DNA from: Flavobacteriales bacterium
Lineage (GTDB): Bacteria; Bacteroidota; Bacteroidia; Flavobacteriales_G; Salibacteraceae
Direction of reading: 5' to 3'
Length of the DNA: 56,091 nucleotides
Assembly (NCBI GenBank): GCA_018609045.1
Contig: JABAYK010000051.1
Coordinates: forward strand, 1-56,091
The position numbers and the translations under genes were made by a program. Every line of letters begins with the position of its first letter. The stretch's first letter is position 1. The notes under the pieces were generated by a model. The model saw only the letters and a program-made list of their open reading frames with translations. It searched no databases and was not told the DNA's origin. This document shows positions 1-9,239 of the stretch, piece by piece.

Positions 1-70
1 AGGCGACCTACTTTGTATGGCCGCATTTGGCTCAGGGTTTACTTGGGGTAGTGCTTTTGTTAGGTTCTAA
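1..70 (+). CDS. fabH: 3-oxoacyl-ACP synthase III, C-terminal fragment
   Basis: Only the last 22 codons are inside the window; they are read from base 2 and end in TAA at 68-70. The peptide carries AAFGSGFTWGSAFVRF, which matches the conserved C-terminal end of beta-ketoacyl-ACP synthase III (FabH), where a phenylalanine-glycine-x-glycine-phenylalanine turn and a TWG motif close the thiolase fold. FabH condenses acetyl-CoA with malonyl-ACP to start fatty acid synthesis in the cytoplasm. The gene runs toward the minus-strand polymerase gene and their stop codons are only 4 bases apart. The catalytic Cys-His-Asn residues lie outside the window, so the assignment rests on this short tail alone. 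Confidence 0.75.
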   Translation, partial: GDLLCMAAFGSGFTWGSAFVRF

Positions 71-74
71 AAAC

Positions 75-3020
75 TTACAAATCATCTTTGCTGTAAAACG
101 GAAGTTTCTCCATGTAGTTTACTTCTAGGCTCGGGAACCCAAACTCTTCCAAAACCTTTCCTTTTACTTTGTAACAACCAGAGCCTCTAAATGGAAATTT
201 TTTGAGTTGAGGAGGAAAATGAACTGTATCGAAAAACTTTCCTTGCCGATCTAAAAAGCAACCAAAATTCATCAATTCTCGTTTTTTGGTGTGCGTAGGT
301 TTTACAGTTACAACATAGCCAACCATGGTTACAATTTTACCAAGATTTGGTAGTAACTCATCAGCAGTAATATCTTCTTTAATTTGCTCTTTTAGTAGCT
401 CAAATGGTGAACAAAGTGGAAAACCAAGTAACTCCAACTCATCTAAAGCATCATCGAGTTTTGTATGGGTAAGGGTTGGTAACTCAAACTTTTGCGATTT
501 TACCTTAAATAGCTCCAAGCTTTCGGGTATTTTATTTTTGTTGCCCAACAATAAATGAACCTCCCAAAGCAATTGCTTTTTACCCAAACCTGTAAACCTC
601 AAAGCACCAATTTTTATAAGGATAATCAATTGCTCCAAGTGAATTTTGGTTCTAGAGATAAAGTCTTCTAAATCATCAAATGGTCTTTCTTGCCTTTCTT
701 TTAGAATTGCTCTTATAGATTTTTTTTCTAACTCTTTTACATGCACAAAACCCAAATAAATATCATCTCCAATAATTCGGGTTAAGTGGTTTGAATGGTG
801 AACGCAAGGAGCTAAAATATTAGCCCCATTCATTCTTGCTTCGTGTACATAAAACTCGGTTCTGTAAAAGCCCCCAAAATTGTTTATTACTGCTACCATA
901 AATTCTTTTGGAAAGTAGGTTTTTAAATACAAGCTCTGAAAACTTTCTACTGCAAATGAAGCAGAGTGGGCCTTGGAGAATGAATATCCCGAGAAACTTT
1001 CTATTTGTCGCCAAACTTCTTTGCTTATAGCTTCAGGATAACCTCTTTCATTACAATTATTGAAAAATGTGTCTGTAATTCGAAGCATTTCATTTTTTGA
1101 GCGTGACTTTCCGCTCATGCCTCGTCGTAGAATATCGGCATCAGCCAAATCAATTCCTGCAAAATGATGCGCCACTTTTATTACATCTTCTTGGTAAACC
1201 ATAACGCCATACGTTTCTTGCAAGAGTTTTTCCATTATAGGGTGTATGTACTTGAAGTTATTTGGGTTGTGAAATCTAAAAATGTACTCTCGCATCATGC
1301 CAGACTGAGCAACACCCGGCCTAATTATAGAAGAAGCCGCTACTAAACTCAAGTAATTATCGCACCTTAATTTTTTGAGTAAGCCTCTCATGGCAGGAGA
1401 TTCAACATAAAAGCAACCAATACAGTGGCCGCTTCTCAATTGGGCTTTTACACCTTCATCGGTTTTGAAGTTGGTTACCTGGTGAATGTCTATTTCTACC
1501 CCTATATTTTCTTTGATAATATCAACCGATTCTTTGATGTGACCCAAACCACGCTGCGAAAGAATGTCATACTTGTAGTAACCAATATCTTCGGCCACAT
1601 GCATATCCCAATGAGTGATAGGAAAACCTTTGGGCATCATTTCTAAAGCAGTGTATCTAGTTAGTGGGGTTTGAGAAATAATAATTCCACCAGCATGAAT
1701 ACTCAGATGGTTAGGAAAGCCTTCCATCAACCTATCCAACTGAAATATTTTAGCTGTAATATCATTTTGGTATTCCTTCTTTTCAGGATAATTGATAAGC
1801 ATATCAATTTCTGCTTTTGGTAAACCGTAAACCTTTCCGACCTCTCTTAAAATCGATTTTCCTTTAAAAGTGCTGTAAGTAGCAATGAGCCCAACTTTGT
1901 TGTTTTTGCCAAACTTTTCGAATACGTATTCAATTATTTCATCTCGTTGATCCCAACTAAAATCGATGTCAAAATCGGGCGGTGAGCTTCGGTGTGGATT
2001 GATAAACCTTTCAAAATAGAGGTCTAGTTCAATGGGGTCAACATCAGTAATTCCCAGGCAATAAGCTACAATACTGTTGGCGCCACTTCCTCTGCCAACG
2101 TGATGAAAACCTCGCCTTTTCGCTTCGTTTACAATATCGCAGGTAATTAAAAAATAAGCTTGAAAGTTCAGCTCTGCTATTACCTTGAGTTCTTTATCAA
2201 CTCTTTCTTTCGCGGCCTTGTCATTTTTAGTATACCGACTTTTAAAACCTTCTAAAGTGAGTGCTTTAAGCAAAGCCACATCTTTAGACTTTGTGCTCTT
2301 GTAACTAGCTTTATTTTTTACTTCTTCAGGATAATAATTTGAGCTACATTGGTCCAACAACCAAGTAGCGTTGTGTAACAAGAAATCGCGATCACCAAAT
2401 AGTTTTTTCAATTCATCAGGAGAGCAAAAACTATGATGATGAGGTTCTATATCAGTTGGCTTCAATTTGCTCAATAACTCATTTTGGTCAATTGCTCTTA
2501 AAACTTGGTGTAGCTCATAATGAGCTTTATTTCGCGCAAAAAATACTGGGTGAAAAGCAACTAGTTTTTGAGGTGTTTTCCAAACAGGATGTAAAAAATT
2601 GTGTTTTGCCCAGTAATGTGTAATTCCTACATAGTGATTTGGAGCCAACTTGGATGGGTCAAGGTTATGACTCATTGGAATTACAAAAAAGGCCTTGTTT
2701 AACTTAGGCGGCGTTTTGGGTAAATCAACTTTATCTTTTAGTTTTTTGGTCAGTAAATTACTCAACTCTTGAAACCCATCTTGATTTTTGGGCAGACCTA
2801 CATACAAAAGTTGTCCATCATCGTCTCTAAACTCAATACCTACAACACCTTGTATTTTTTGATTTTTACAAGCTTTTAAAAAGTCGAACCCTGCCGAAGT
2901 ATTGTTTACATCTGTTAATGCCAATTGTGTGATACCTTTTTCGGCAGCCAATTGCACCAACTTTTTTACAGAAAGGGTTCCGCGTTTTAAACTAAAGTTG
3001 CTATGGCAGTTGATGTACAT
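75..3020 (-). CDS. dnaE: Short DnaE-type DNA polymerase III alpha subunit
   Basis: The 981-residue protein is a C-family replicative-type DNA polymerase. Order: PHP domain (about 1-210), polymerase core with GRGSGANS and PDFDIDF (residues 348-354, catalytic aspartates), a YSFSKAHSASFA segment, helix-hairpin-helix region and a C-terminal OB fold (about 890-970). It is shorter than E. coli DnaE (1160 residues) and lacks the tau-binding tail. The PHP domain looks degenerate: the first metal-binding HxH reads N-C-H (residues 4-6) and the LTDH motif reads LTDV. Many Bacteroidota have a second short DnaE beside the main replicase, often linked to SOS mutagenesis (ImuC/DnaE2 type); that role is inferred, since no imuB or lexA lies next to it here. 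The ATG at 3020 places the PHP motif at the very N-terminus, as expected. Confidence 0.88.
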   Translation of the reverse strand: MYINCHSNFSLKRGTLSVKKLVQLAAEKGITQLALTDVNNTSAGFDFLKACKNQKIQGVVGIEFRDDDGQLLYVGLPKNQDGFQELSNLLTKKLKDKVDLPKTPPKLNKAFFVIPMSHNLDPSKLAPNHYVGITHYWAKHNFLHPVWKTPQKLVAFHPVFFARNKAHYELHQVLRAIDQNELLSKLKPTDIEPHHHSFCSPDELKKLFGDRDFLLHNATWLLDQCSSNYYPEEVKNKASYKSTKSKDVALLKALTLEGFKSRYTKNDKAAKERVDKELKVIAELNFQAYFLITCDIVNEAKRRGFHHVGRGSGANSIVAYCLGITDVDPIELDLYFERFINPHRSSPPDFDIDFSWDQRDEIIEYVFEKFGKNNKVGLIATYSTFKGKSILREVGKVYGLPKAEIDMLINYPEKKEYQNDITAKIFQLDRLMEGFPNHLSIHAGGIIISQTPLTRYTALEMMPKGFPITHWDMHVAEDIGYYKYDILSQRGLGHIKESVDIIKENIGVEIDIHQVTNFKTDEGVKAQLRSGHCIGCFYVESPAMRGLLKKLRCDNYLSLVAASSIIRPGVAQSGMMREYIFRFHNPNNFKYIHPIMEKLLQETYGVMVYQEDVIKVAHHFAGIDLADADILRRGMSGKSRSKNEMLRITDTFFNNCNERGYPEAISKEVWRQIESFSGYSFSKAHSASFAVESFQSLYLKTYFPKEFMVAVINNFGGFYRTEFYVHEARMNGANILAPCVHHSNHLTRIIGDDIYLGFVHVKELEKKSIRAILKERQERPFDDLEDFISRTKIHLEQLIILIKIGALRFTGLGKKQLLWEVHLLLGNKNKIPESLELFKVKSQKFELPTLTHTKLDDALDELELLGFPLCSPFELLKEQIKEDITADELLPNLGKIVTMVGYVVTVKPTHTKKRELMNFGCFLDRQGKFFDTVHFPPQLKKFPFRGSGCYKVKGKVLEEFGFPSLEVNYMEKLPFYSKDDL

Positions 3021-3116
3021 ATATTTTAGGATACAGGTATGATTTAGTTGAATTTATTTATGTCAAATTAATTTATACTTTTACTTATTGTAAACTATAC
3101 TTTAAGCAGCTCTTTT

Positions 3117-5558
3117 TTGAAGGTACTAATAACAAACAAAAGCCTGATTTTATTTCTTATTTTATCAATCACCAAGCAGGCTTTTGGGCAATTTCAAATT
3201 AATGGAGATGCTACCGTAATTGGGCCAAACACTTTTCAGCTTACACCAAATATACCATGGAAAAGCGGATCTGCTTGGTATCAAGTTAAACAAAACTTAG
3301 ACTATCAATTTAGTGTAAGAGGCCAAATTTATTTAGGAGCTACCGATGCAGGGGCAGATGGAGTTGTATTTGTACTTCAAGATAATTGCTTAACAGCAGG
3401 CACCTCAGGAGGTGGAATTGGTTATGAAAACATGCAAGGCAATTCCATAGGAATTGAATTTGACACCTATCAAAATAATACTAATGGTGATATTCTTCAA
3501 GATCATTTAGCCATTAACATAATGGGAAATGTAAACCATAGTCATCCTAATAATGTTGCAGGCCCAGTTCAAATTCATGCTACAAAGGCAAATGTAGAAG
3601 ATGGTTTGTGGTATGATTATGAAATTAATTACAGTCCTGTAACCACCCAATTAGAAGTTTTTTTTGATGGTAGTTTGAGGTTAAGTTATAACATAGATTT
3701 GAAAAACTCAATTTTTGGTGGCAACCCCTTTGTTTATTGGGGTTTTGTTTCGGCAACAGGAGGTTTGTCTGCCGAGCACAAAGTTTCGGTTGGCTATTCA
3801 ACTTCACTAATAAATGATGATACGATTTGTAGTGGAAATACTACAATTAATTTACCTCCTATTGAGGGAGTGAATAAAGCTATAAATGCAGCTTCTAATT
3901 CATCAACTAATTTGGGTGGAGGCTCGGGGCCTCCTAGCTCCAATTTGGCCTTCGATGGAAATAATTCCACAAAATGGTCAAGCCAAAATTATGATCCTCA
4001 GTGGGTTTCGGTTGATTTAGGAGCTAGCATGGATATAGATGAAGTTGTGCTTAAATGGGATACAAATTATGCTACAGAGTATAAAATCCAAACATCCAAT
4101 AACAATACTACTTGGGTAGATTTATTTCATGAAACTTCTGGCAATGGAGGTGTAGATTCTATAAAAATTCCTGCTTTTAATATTAGGTATGTTAGAATGT
4201 ATGGAATACAAAGGGTAAATTCTTTTAATTATTCTTTGTGGGAGTTTGAGGTGTATTCTATTCCGAAATATGCATGGACACCAAATGATGGTTCAATAAA
4301 TGACACCACTAGCTCAAACCCAATTTTTTCACCCAAAATAACTACAACTTATTCAGTTAGTATTCCTGATGCCTGCGTAGGCTCTGTAAACTTTAATTTA
4401 ACTGTAGTAGTAGATAATTATATTGATGCTTCTTTTCCGTTTGTTGGTCCATTTTGTGATAAAGAAGCCCCTATTTTGTTAACTGGGAATAGCCCTGGGA
4501 CATTTGAAGGAGTTGGTGTGAATGGGAATATGTTTGACCCCTCAATTGGACCTGGGTCTTATATAATAAAACACTGGGTAAAAGATTCAACAGGCTGTGT
4601 TGATACGGCTTTTCAAAATGTATTGGTTAAGCCATTACCTAGCCTTAATTTTGGTTCAGATACGGTTATTTGTGAAGATGATAATTTGATCTTGAGAGTT
4701 AAAGGATCAAACATTTCAAGCTCATGGAACGATGGAAGCATAGACTCTACATTGGCAGTAACAAGTGCAGGTATTTATTGGGTAAATGCTATAGACACTA
4801 TCGGTTGCGAAATAACAGATTCTATAACTGTATCAATAAAACCATCTCCTAAATTTAGTTTTGGAAATGATACTACTTTATGTGAAGATCAAGCGTTTAT
4901 TCTTAGTGCTGGAGTTTCTGGAACTCAGTTTATATGGAGCACAGGAGATACCACTTCAACAATTTCTGTTTTCAACAAACCAGATTTATATGCTTTAACA
5001 GTAATTGATAATAATTGCACGTTTACAGATAGCTTAGAGGTTAAGTTTATTTGGTTTCCGAAAGTTAAGTTACCTAGAGACACGGTTATTTGTGAAAAAT
5101 CCATTATTCATATTATTCCAAATTCAAGTAACGAAACTTATTTTGAATGGCATGATGGTTCTGAAGGAAATACATTCTATGCCAATACAGAGGAAAGAAT
5201 AATTGTTAAAGCTGGAAATGAATGTTTTGTAGATACTGACACGATGTTTATTGAAACTCAATCGTGCGAATGTTTATTATATATCCCCAATTCTTTTAGT
5301 CCAAATAGAGATGGCAATAATGACTTTTTTAGAGCTATTGCTGATTGTGAAAATATTGTTGATTACAATTTGTCAATTTATAATTTATGGGGAGAGTTAA
5401 TGTTTGAAACCAGCAGTTTATCTGAAGTTTGGGATGGCAAGTTTCAAAATTTAGATGTTCCAATAGGTGTGTATGCTGTTAAAATAAAATTACAAGCGCA
5501 GATGGATAATTTTCCCCTTTTCAAAAATGAAATCCAAAGCTTAACCCTTTTTAGATAA
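3117..5558 (+). CDS. Lectin/discoidin-domain protein, T9SS type B cargo
   Basis: Secreted 813-residue protein. It has a signal peptide (about 1-25, ending FGQ), then a legume-type (L-type) lectin domain (about 26-235) with the hallmarks GADGVVFVLQ, GGGIGY and NSIGIEFDTY, then an F5/8 type C (discoidin) domain (about 260-390) with DPQWVSVDLG, then Ig-like repeats with paired cysteines and GDT-type strands, and a C-terminal gliding-motility-associated type B sorting domain (from about 725: IPNSFSPNRDGNNDFF). The layout predicts a surface-exposed or released carbohydrate-binding protein exported through Sec and then T9SS. The start is TTG at 3117: no ATG or GTG exists upstream before the in-frame stop at 3069, and this start gives a complete signal peptide. 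It is followed after 3 bases by a paralogue. The ligand is unknown. Confidence 0.85.
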   Translation: MKVLITNKSLILFLILSITKQAFGQFQINGDATVIGPNTFQLTPNIPWKSGSAWYQVKQNLDYQFSVRGQIYLGATDAGADGVVFVLQDNCLTAGTSGGGIGYENMQGNSIGIEFDTYQNNTNGDILQDHLAINIMGNVNHSHPNNVAGPVQIHATKANVEDGLWYDYEINYSPVTTQLEVFFDGSLRLSYNIDLKNSIFGGNPFVYWGFVSATGGLSAEHKVSVGYSTSLINDDTICSGNTTINLPPIEGVNKAINAASNSSTNLGGGSGPPSSNLAFDGNNSTKWSSQNYDPQWVSVDLGASMDIDEVVLKWDTNYATEYKIQTSNNNTTWVDLFHETSGNGGVDSIKIPAFNIRYVRMYGIQRVNSFNYSLWEFEVYSIPKYAWTPNDGSINDTTSSNPIFSPKITTTYSVSIPDACVGSVNFNLTVVVDNYIDASFPFVGPFCDKEAPILLTGNSPGTFEGVGVNGNMFDPSIGPGSYIIKHWVKDSTGCVDTAFQNVLVKPLPSLNFGSDTVICEDDNLILRVKGSNISSSWNDGSIDSTLAVTSAGIYWVNAIDTIGCEITDSITVSIKPSPKFSFGNDTTLCEDQAFILSAGVSGTQFIWSTGDTTSTISVFNKPDLYALTVIDNNCTFTDSLEVKFIWFPKVKLPRDTVICEKSIIHIIPNSSNETYFEWHDGSEGNTFYANTEERIIVKAGNECFVDTDTMFIETQSCECLLYIPNSFSPNRDGNNDFFRAIADCENIVDYNLSIYNLWGELMFETSSLSEVWDGKFQNLDVPIGVYAVKIKLQAQMDNFPLFKNEIQSLTLFR

Positions 5559-5561
5559 CTC

Positions 5562-7442
5562 ATGAAAACAGTATTTAAGAAAATGAAAAAATACTTATTA
5601 ATCCTAGTTTTATTTTTAGGGTTAGCTGCTCAATCTTTTTCTCAGTTTCATTTACAGGGTGATGCCGCAGCTATTGGTCAAGACACCTTTCAATTAACCT
5701 ATAACTCTGAGTGGAGTAGTGGCTCAATTCTTCATAAAAGTCAACATGATTTAAATAACTCATTTCAAATTGATGGTAAAATATTTTTTGGTTCAGATGA
5801 AAATGGAGCAGATGGAATAGTATTCGTTATGCAAGAGAAGTGTAGTCCTATAAATCAAGCAGGAGGTGGAATGGGTTACGAAAACATGCCAGGAAACTCA
5901 ATTGGAGTTGAGTTTGACACTTTTGAAAATGGCAACTTAGGAGATTTATCGTCTGACCATATTGCATTGCACAGAAATGGAAATATTAACCATAATTTAA
6001 TTGATAATCTTCAAGGCCCTGTGCCAATGCATGCTGGAAAACCTGATGTTGAAGATGGTATTTGGTATGATTTTGAAATTGAATATTTAGTTGGAAGTTC
6101 CACATTAAATGTTTTTTTTGATGGAAGTCTAAGGTTATCCCATAACATAGATTTGGCAGATTCTATTTTTAAAGGAAAATCGAATGTTTATTGGGGCTTT
6201 TATTCTGCGACAGGGGGAGAGTTTGCTCCAAATTCTGTAGTTGTTAAGAAGCCACTTGTGAATTTTCAATCCGATTCTATTTGTGGTGGAAAAACATCTC
6301 TTGAATTACCTCCCCTGCAACCAACTAACATTGCATTAGGTAGAACAACAAATTCAAGCAGTAGTGAGTTTGGCAGTCCAGGTCCTCCCGATAGTGACCT
6401 TGCATTTGATGCAGATTTGGGTACAAGATGGTCTAGCCAGTTTAGCGATCCACAATGGATTTCTATAGATTTTGGACAACAAATTAGTTTTGATAGCATT
6501 ACGTTGCATTGGGAGGCTGCCTTTGGATATGAGTATAAGGTTCAAACCTCTAATGATAATCAAAACTGGACCGATATATTTCATGAGGTGGCAGGAAATG
6601 GGGGCATTGATAGGATAAATGTTGCAGCCTCCAATATTCAATATCTAAGAATGTATGGAATTCAAAGAGGAACTCCTTATGGATATTCTCTTTGGGAATT
6701 TCAAGTTTTTGGGACTTCAAAATACTCATGGGAGCCCAAAAATCAGTCTATTGATATTTCAATACATCTAAACCCATTTTTTGCTCCTGATACATCAACA
6801 ACTTATACCTTATCGTATATAGATGCTTGTGTTGGCCCCGTAGAAAAGAATTACACAATTATAATTGACGATTTTGAGGCAAATGCTATTGTAAATCCAG
6901 ATTCTGGTTTAGCACCCCTCGAGGTAAACTTTTCTAACCTAAGCAGAGGTTGGAGTGCAGGTGATTTTATTTTTTGGGATTTCGGCAATGGTCAAACCAC
7001 AAATCAAAACGATCCGTCTTTTTCATTTTTAGACACTGGAAATTATAATGTTAAAATGATAATTTTTAATTCTGATAGCACTTGCACAGATACCACCTTC
7101 CTAAAAATATTTGTATACGAAGAAGAGGAAGTTATAGAAGAGGAAGAAACTGAAGATGTAAAAGAGATGGAATTTATTATACCAAATATTTTCACGCCAA
7201 ATAATGATGGGTTTAATGATATCTTTAAAATTACTCCAACCAATGCAATAGATTTTGAGGTTGTTATTTACAACAGGTGGGGCCAAATGGTTTTTAGTTG
7301 GAACTCACCAAGCGGATATTGGGATGGTAAAAATCAATTGGGTTTTGAAGTGCCCGATGGGACTTATTTTTATTCTGTTTCATACAAAAACACTTTAAGG
7401 GGATTTACTAATTTCAATGGGTCAATCTCCTTAATTAGATAA
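5562..7442 (+). CDS. Lectin/discoidin/PKD protein, T9SS type B cargo (paralogue)
   Basis: A 626-residue paralogue of the preceding gene, beginning 3 bases after its stop, so the two are surely co-transcribed. The signal peptide is followed by an L-type lectin domain (GADGIVFVMQ, GGGMGYENM, NSIGVEFDTF), an F5/8C domain (DPQWISIDFG), one PKD-like domain (FWDFGNGQTT), an acidic Glu-rich linker, and a type B sorting domain (IPNIFTPNNDGFNDIFKI). The first two domains align with the neighbour almost without gaps, whereas the Ig-like repeats are replaced by the PKD domain. ATG at 5562 or the ATG at 5583 could both serve as start; the second gives a more compact signal peptide. Role inferred: surface glycan binding; ligand unknown. 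Confidence 0.85.
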   Translation: MKTVFKKMKKYLLILVLFLGLAAQSFSQFHLQGDAAAIGQDTFQLTYNSEWSSGSILHKSQHDLNNSFQIDGKIFFGSDENGADGIVFVMQEKCSPINQAGGGMGYENMPGNSIGVEFDTFENGNLGDLSSDHIALHRNGNINHNLIDNLQGPVPMHAGKPDVEDGIWYDFEIEYLVGSSTLNVFFDGSLRLSHNIDLADSIFKGKSNVYWGFYSATGGEFAPNSVVVKKPLVNFQSDSICGGKTSLELPPLQPTNIALGRTTNSSSSEFGSPGPPDSDLAFDADLGTRWSSQFSDPQWISIDFGQQISFDSITLHWEAAFGYEYKVQTSNDNQNWTDIFHEVAGNGGIDRINVAASNIQYLRMYGIQRGTPYGYSLWEFQVFGTSKYSWEPKNQSIDISIHLNPFFAPDTSTTYTLSYIDACVGPVEKNYTIIIDDFEANAIVNPDSGLAPLEVNFSNLSRGWSAGDFIFWDFGNGQTTNQNDPSFSFLDTGNYNVKMIIFNSDSTCTDTTFLKIFVYEEEEVIEEEETEDVKEMEFIIPNIFTPNNDGFNDIFKITPTNAIDFEVVIYNRWGQMVFSWNSPSGYWDGKNQLGFEVPDGTYFYSVSYKNTLRGFTNFNGSISLIR

Positions 7443-7506
7443 ATCGAAAATAAGTTTAGTAAAAAATTAAAGAATCATTATTATTGACCTTTAATCTAGT
7501 AAAGGC

Positions 7507-8616
7507 TTGAATTTAATTTTCGAAGAATTAAAATTTGCTTTAGCATTAACCCAAATTCCAGGGGTAGGTTCTACCATTGGCAAAAAACTGATTAAGCATT
7601 TTGGAAGTGCCCAAGCTGTTTTTGAAGCAGATAAAAACACTTTTTTATTGTTGGAAGGTGCAGCAAAAAATTTATTTGAACCCATTCATGCCTTTAACGA
7701 TTTTGATTTGATCAACCGAGAATTAGATTGGATTGAAAAAAATGAAGTAGATTTTTATGTGTTTGGTGATGATAGATATCCAAAAAGGCTGAAACATACT
7801 CCAGACAGCCCAATAGCATTATTCTCCAAAGGAAATTTTGATTTAAACCACACCAAAACAATTGGCATTGTAGGAACCCGAAATGCTACCAATTACGGGA
7901 AGAGTTTTGTGAATGAGTTGGTAAAAGATTTGGCGCCACATAATCCTGCTATTATTAGTGGTTTGGCTTACGGAATTGATATTTCGGCGCATAAAGCTGC
8001 TTTAGAATTTAACCTTCCTACGGTTGCTGTTGTTGCTCATGGGTTAGACAGGGTTTATCCTTCTCACCACAAAGGCACAGCAACTAGGCTGCAAGAAAAT
8101 GGGGCAATGGTAACTGAGTTTCCTTCAAATACAAATCCCGATAGAGAAAACTTTCCTAAAAGAAACAGAATTATTGCAGGCCTATGCGATGCGGTTATTT
8201 TGGTTGAATCAAAAAAGAAGGGTGGCGCAATAATTACAGCAGATATTGCCAATTCTTATAATAGAGATGTTTTTGCTGTGCCGGGCAGGGTAGGAGATGA
8301 AACAAGCGAAGGCTGCAATGCTTTGATTAAAAATAACCGAGCTGCCTTGCTTCAATCTGTTGCCGATATTGAATACATTATGGGTTGGGAAAAAGAAAGC
8401 AAAAAGCAACGCCCAAAACAGGTTGAAATGTTTATTGACCTAACAGCAGATGAAGAAATAATTTTGAGCCTTTTAAGGGAAAAAGAAAAGTTATCCATCG
8501 ACCAAATGTGTATGGACTTGAATGTTTCAACTTCTAAAATAATGAGTCCGCTGTTAAATTTAGAGCTATCGGGCTTGGTGCTTTCCTTGCCCGGAAAAGT
8601 ATATCAATTGGCATAA
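7507..8616 (+). CDS. dprA: DNA-processing protein DprA
   Basis: DprA binds incoming single-stranded DNA in the cytoplasm and loads RecA during natural transformation. The 369-residue protein has an N-terminal helix-hairpin-helix region (LTQIPGVGSTIGKKL, about 14-28), the Rossmann-like core with GIVGTRNATNYG (120-131) and SGLAYGIDISAHKAAL (151-166), the FPKRNRIIAGL motif, and a C-terminal winged helix (about 310-369). Length is typical of the family. The start is TTG at 7507, because an in-frame TAA lies at 7492 and no ATG or GTG comes between; the resulting N-terminus matches the family. A hairpin terminator follows directly. Confidence 0.93.
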   Translation: MNLIFEELKFALALTQIPGVGSTIGKKLIKHFGSAQAVFEADKNTFLLLEGAAKNLFEPIHAFNDFDLINRELDWIEKNEVDFYVFGDDRYPKRLKHTPDSPIALFSKGNFDLNHTKTIGIVGTRNATNYGKSFVNELVKDLAPHNPAIISGLAYGIDISAHKAALEFNLPTVAVVAHGLDRVYPSHHKGTATRLQENGAMVTEFPSNTNPDRENFPKRNRIIAGLCDAVILVESKKKGGAIITADIANSYNRDVFAVPGRVGDETSEGCNALIKNNRAALLQSVADIEYIMGWEKESKKQRPKQVEMFIDLTADEEIILSLLREKEKLSIDQMCMDLNVSTSKIMSPLLNLELSGLVLSLPGKVYQLA

Positions 8617-8618
8617 AA

Positions 8619-8646
8619 AAACCCCAACAGGTTAATGCTGGGGTTT
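8619..8646. terminator. Bidirectional terminator hairpin
   Basis: AAACCCCA (8619-8626) pairs perfectly with TGGGGTTT (8639-8646). A-rich sequence precedes the stem, giving a T-tract for the opposite strand. It sits between the convergent ends of dprA and the small secreted protein gene, so it can serve both. Confidence 0.7.
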
Positions 8647-8669
8647 AGGTTTGGTTGTTTGGTATTTGG

Positions 8670-9041
8670 TTAGTTTCTTAAAGACTTTTGTAATTCGTTA
8701 AACTGCTTATCAGCTAAATTCAAATCTCTTACGTAAGAATTTAACAAGTAGTCCTCTTCATTTATTTCAATAAATAATTTTTCGGCAGTTGTTAAATCGT
8801 TGTAGAAATCTTGTTCTTCAATAGTTTGGGTGTAAATTTCAACAAATTGCTCATCTGCAATTTCAAAGTCTTTTTTAAAGTTAAATTGTTCTAATTCTTC
8901 TGCAAAAATTTTTTGCAATGCAACTTTTACATTCACTTTTTTGTGGCTTGCGGTGTCTTTTTTCTTGCTTCCTTCAGCAAAACTCATAAAGGTAAAACTT
9001 AAGGAGATTAGGGTTAGGGTGATTAATTTTAAAGTTTTCAT
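8670..9041 (-). CDS. Small secreted acidic protein, function unknown
   Basis: A 123-residue protein with a clear signal peptide (MKTLKLITLTLISLSFTFMSFA, cleavage after about residue 22) followed by a short lysine-rich stretch and then an acidic, helical mature region rich in Glu, Asp, Phe and Tyr (for example EELEQFNF, EEQDFYND, INEEDYLL). There are no cysteines and no sorting domain, so periplasmic location is most likely. I do not recognise a family. It stands alone, convergent with dprA and divergent from the GH16 gene, with a shared 198-base intergenic region that holds no other gene. Confidence 0.7.
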   Translation of the reverse strand: MKTLKLITLTLISLSFTFMSFAEGSKKKDTASHKKVNVKVALQKIFAEELEQFNFKKDFEIADEQFVEIYTQTIEEQDFYNDLTTAEKLFIEINEEDYLLNSYVRDLNLADKQFNELQKSLRN

Positions 9042-9239
9042 TTTGATTGATTTTGGTTGTTTGGTTATATGACGGTAGCTACGTTAAAAAAGTTACAATC
9101 AATTATTTATTTTACGAATATCATTGGTTTTCAGAAGGTTAAAACAAGATTCGTATGATAGGAAGGGAAAAGTGATAAGAGTATTTATTATGATGATGAG
9201 TGATTTAACAGAAAATAAAATTCGCGTAGGTTTGCTAAA

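Noticed and set aside
7043..7286. Short minus-strand reading frames inside the second lectin gene, rich in Ser and Phe
   Set aside because: They mirror the Glu-rich linker codons of the plus-strand gene and show no family features.
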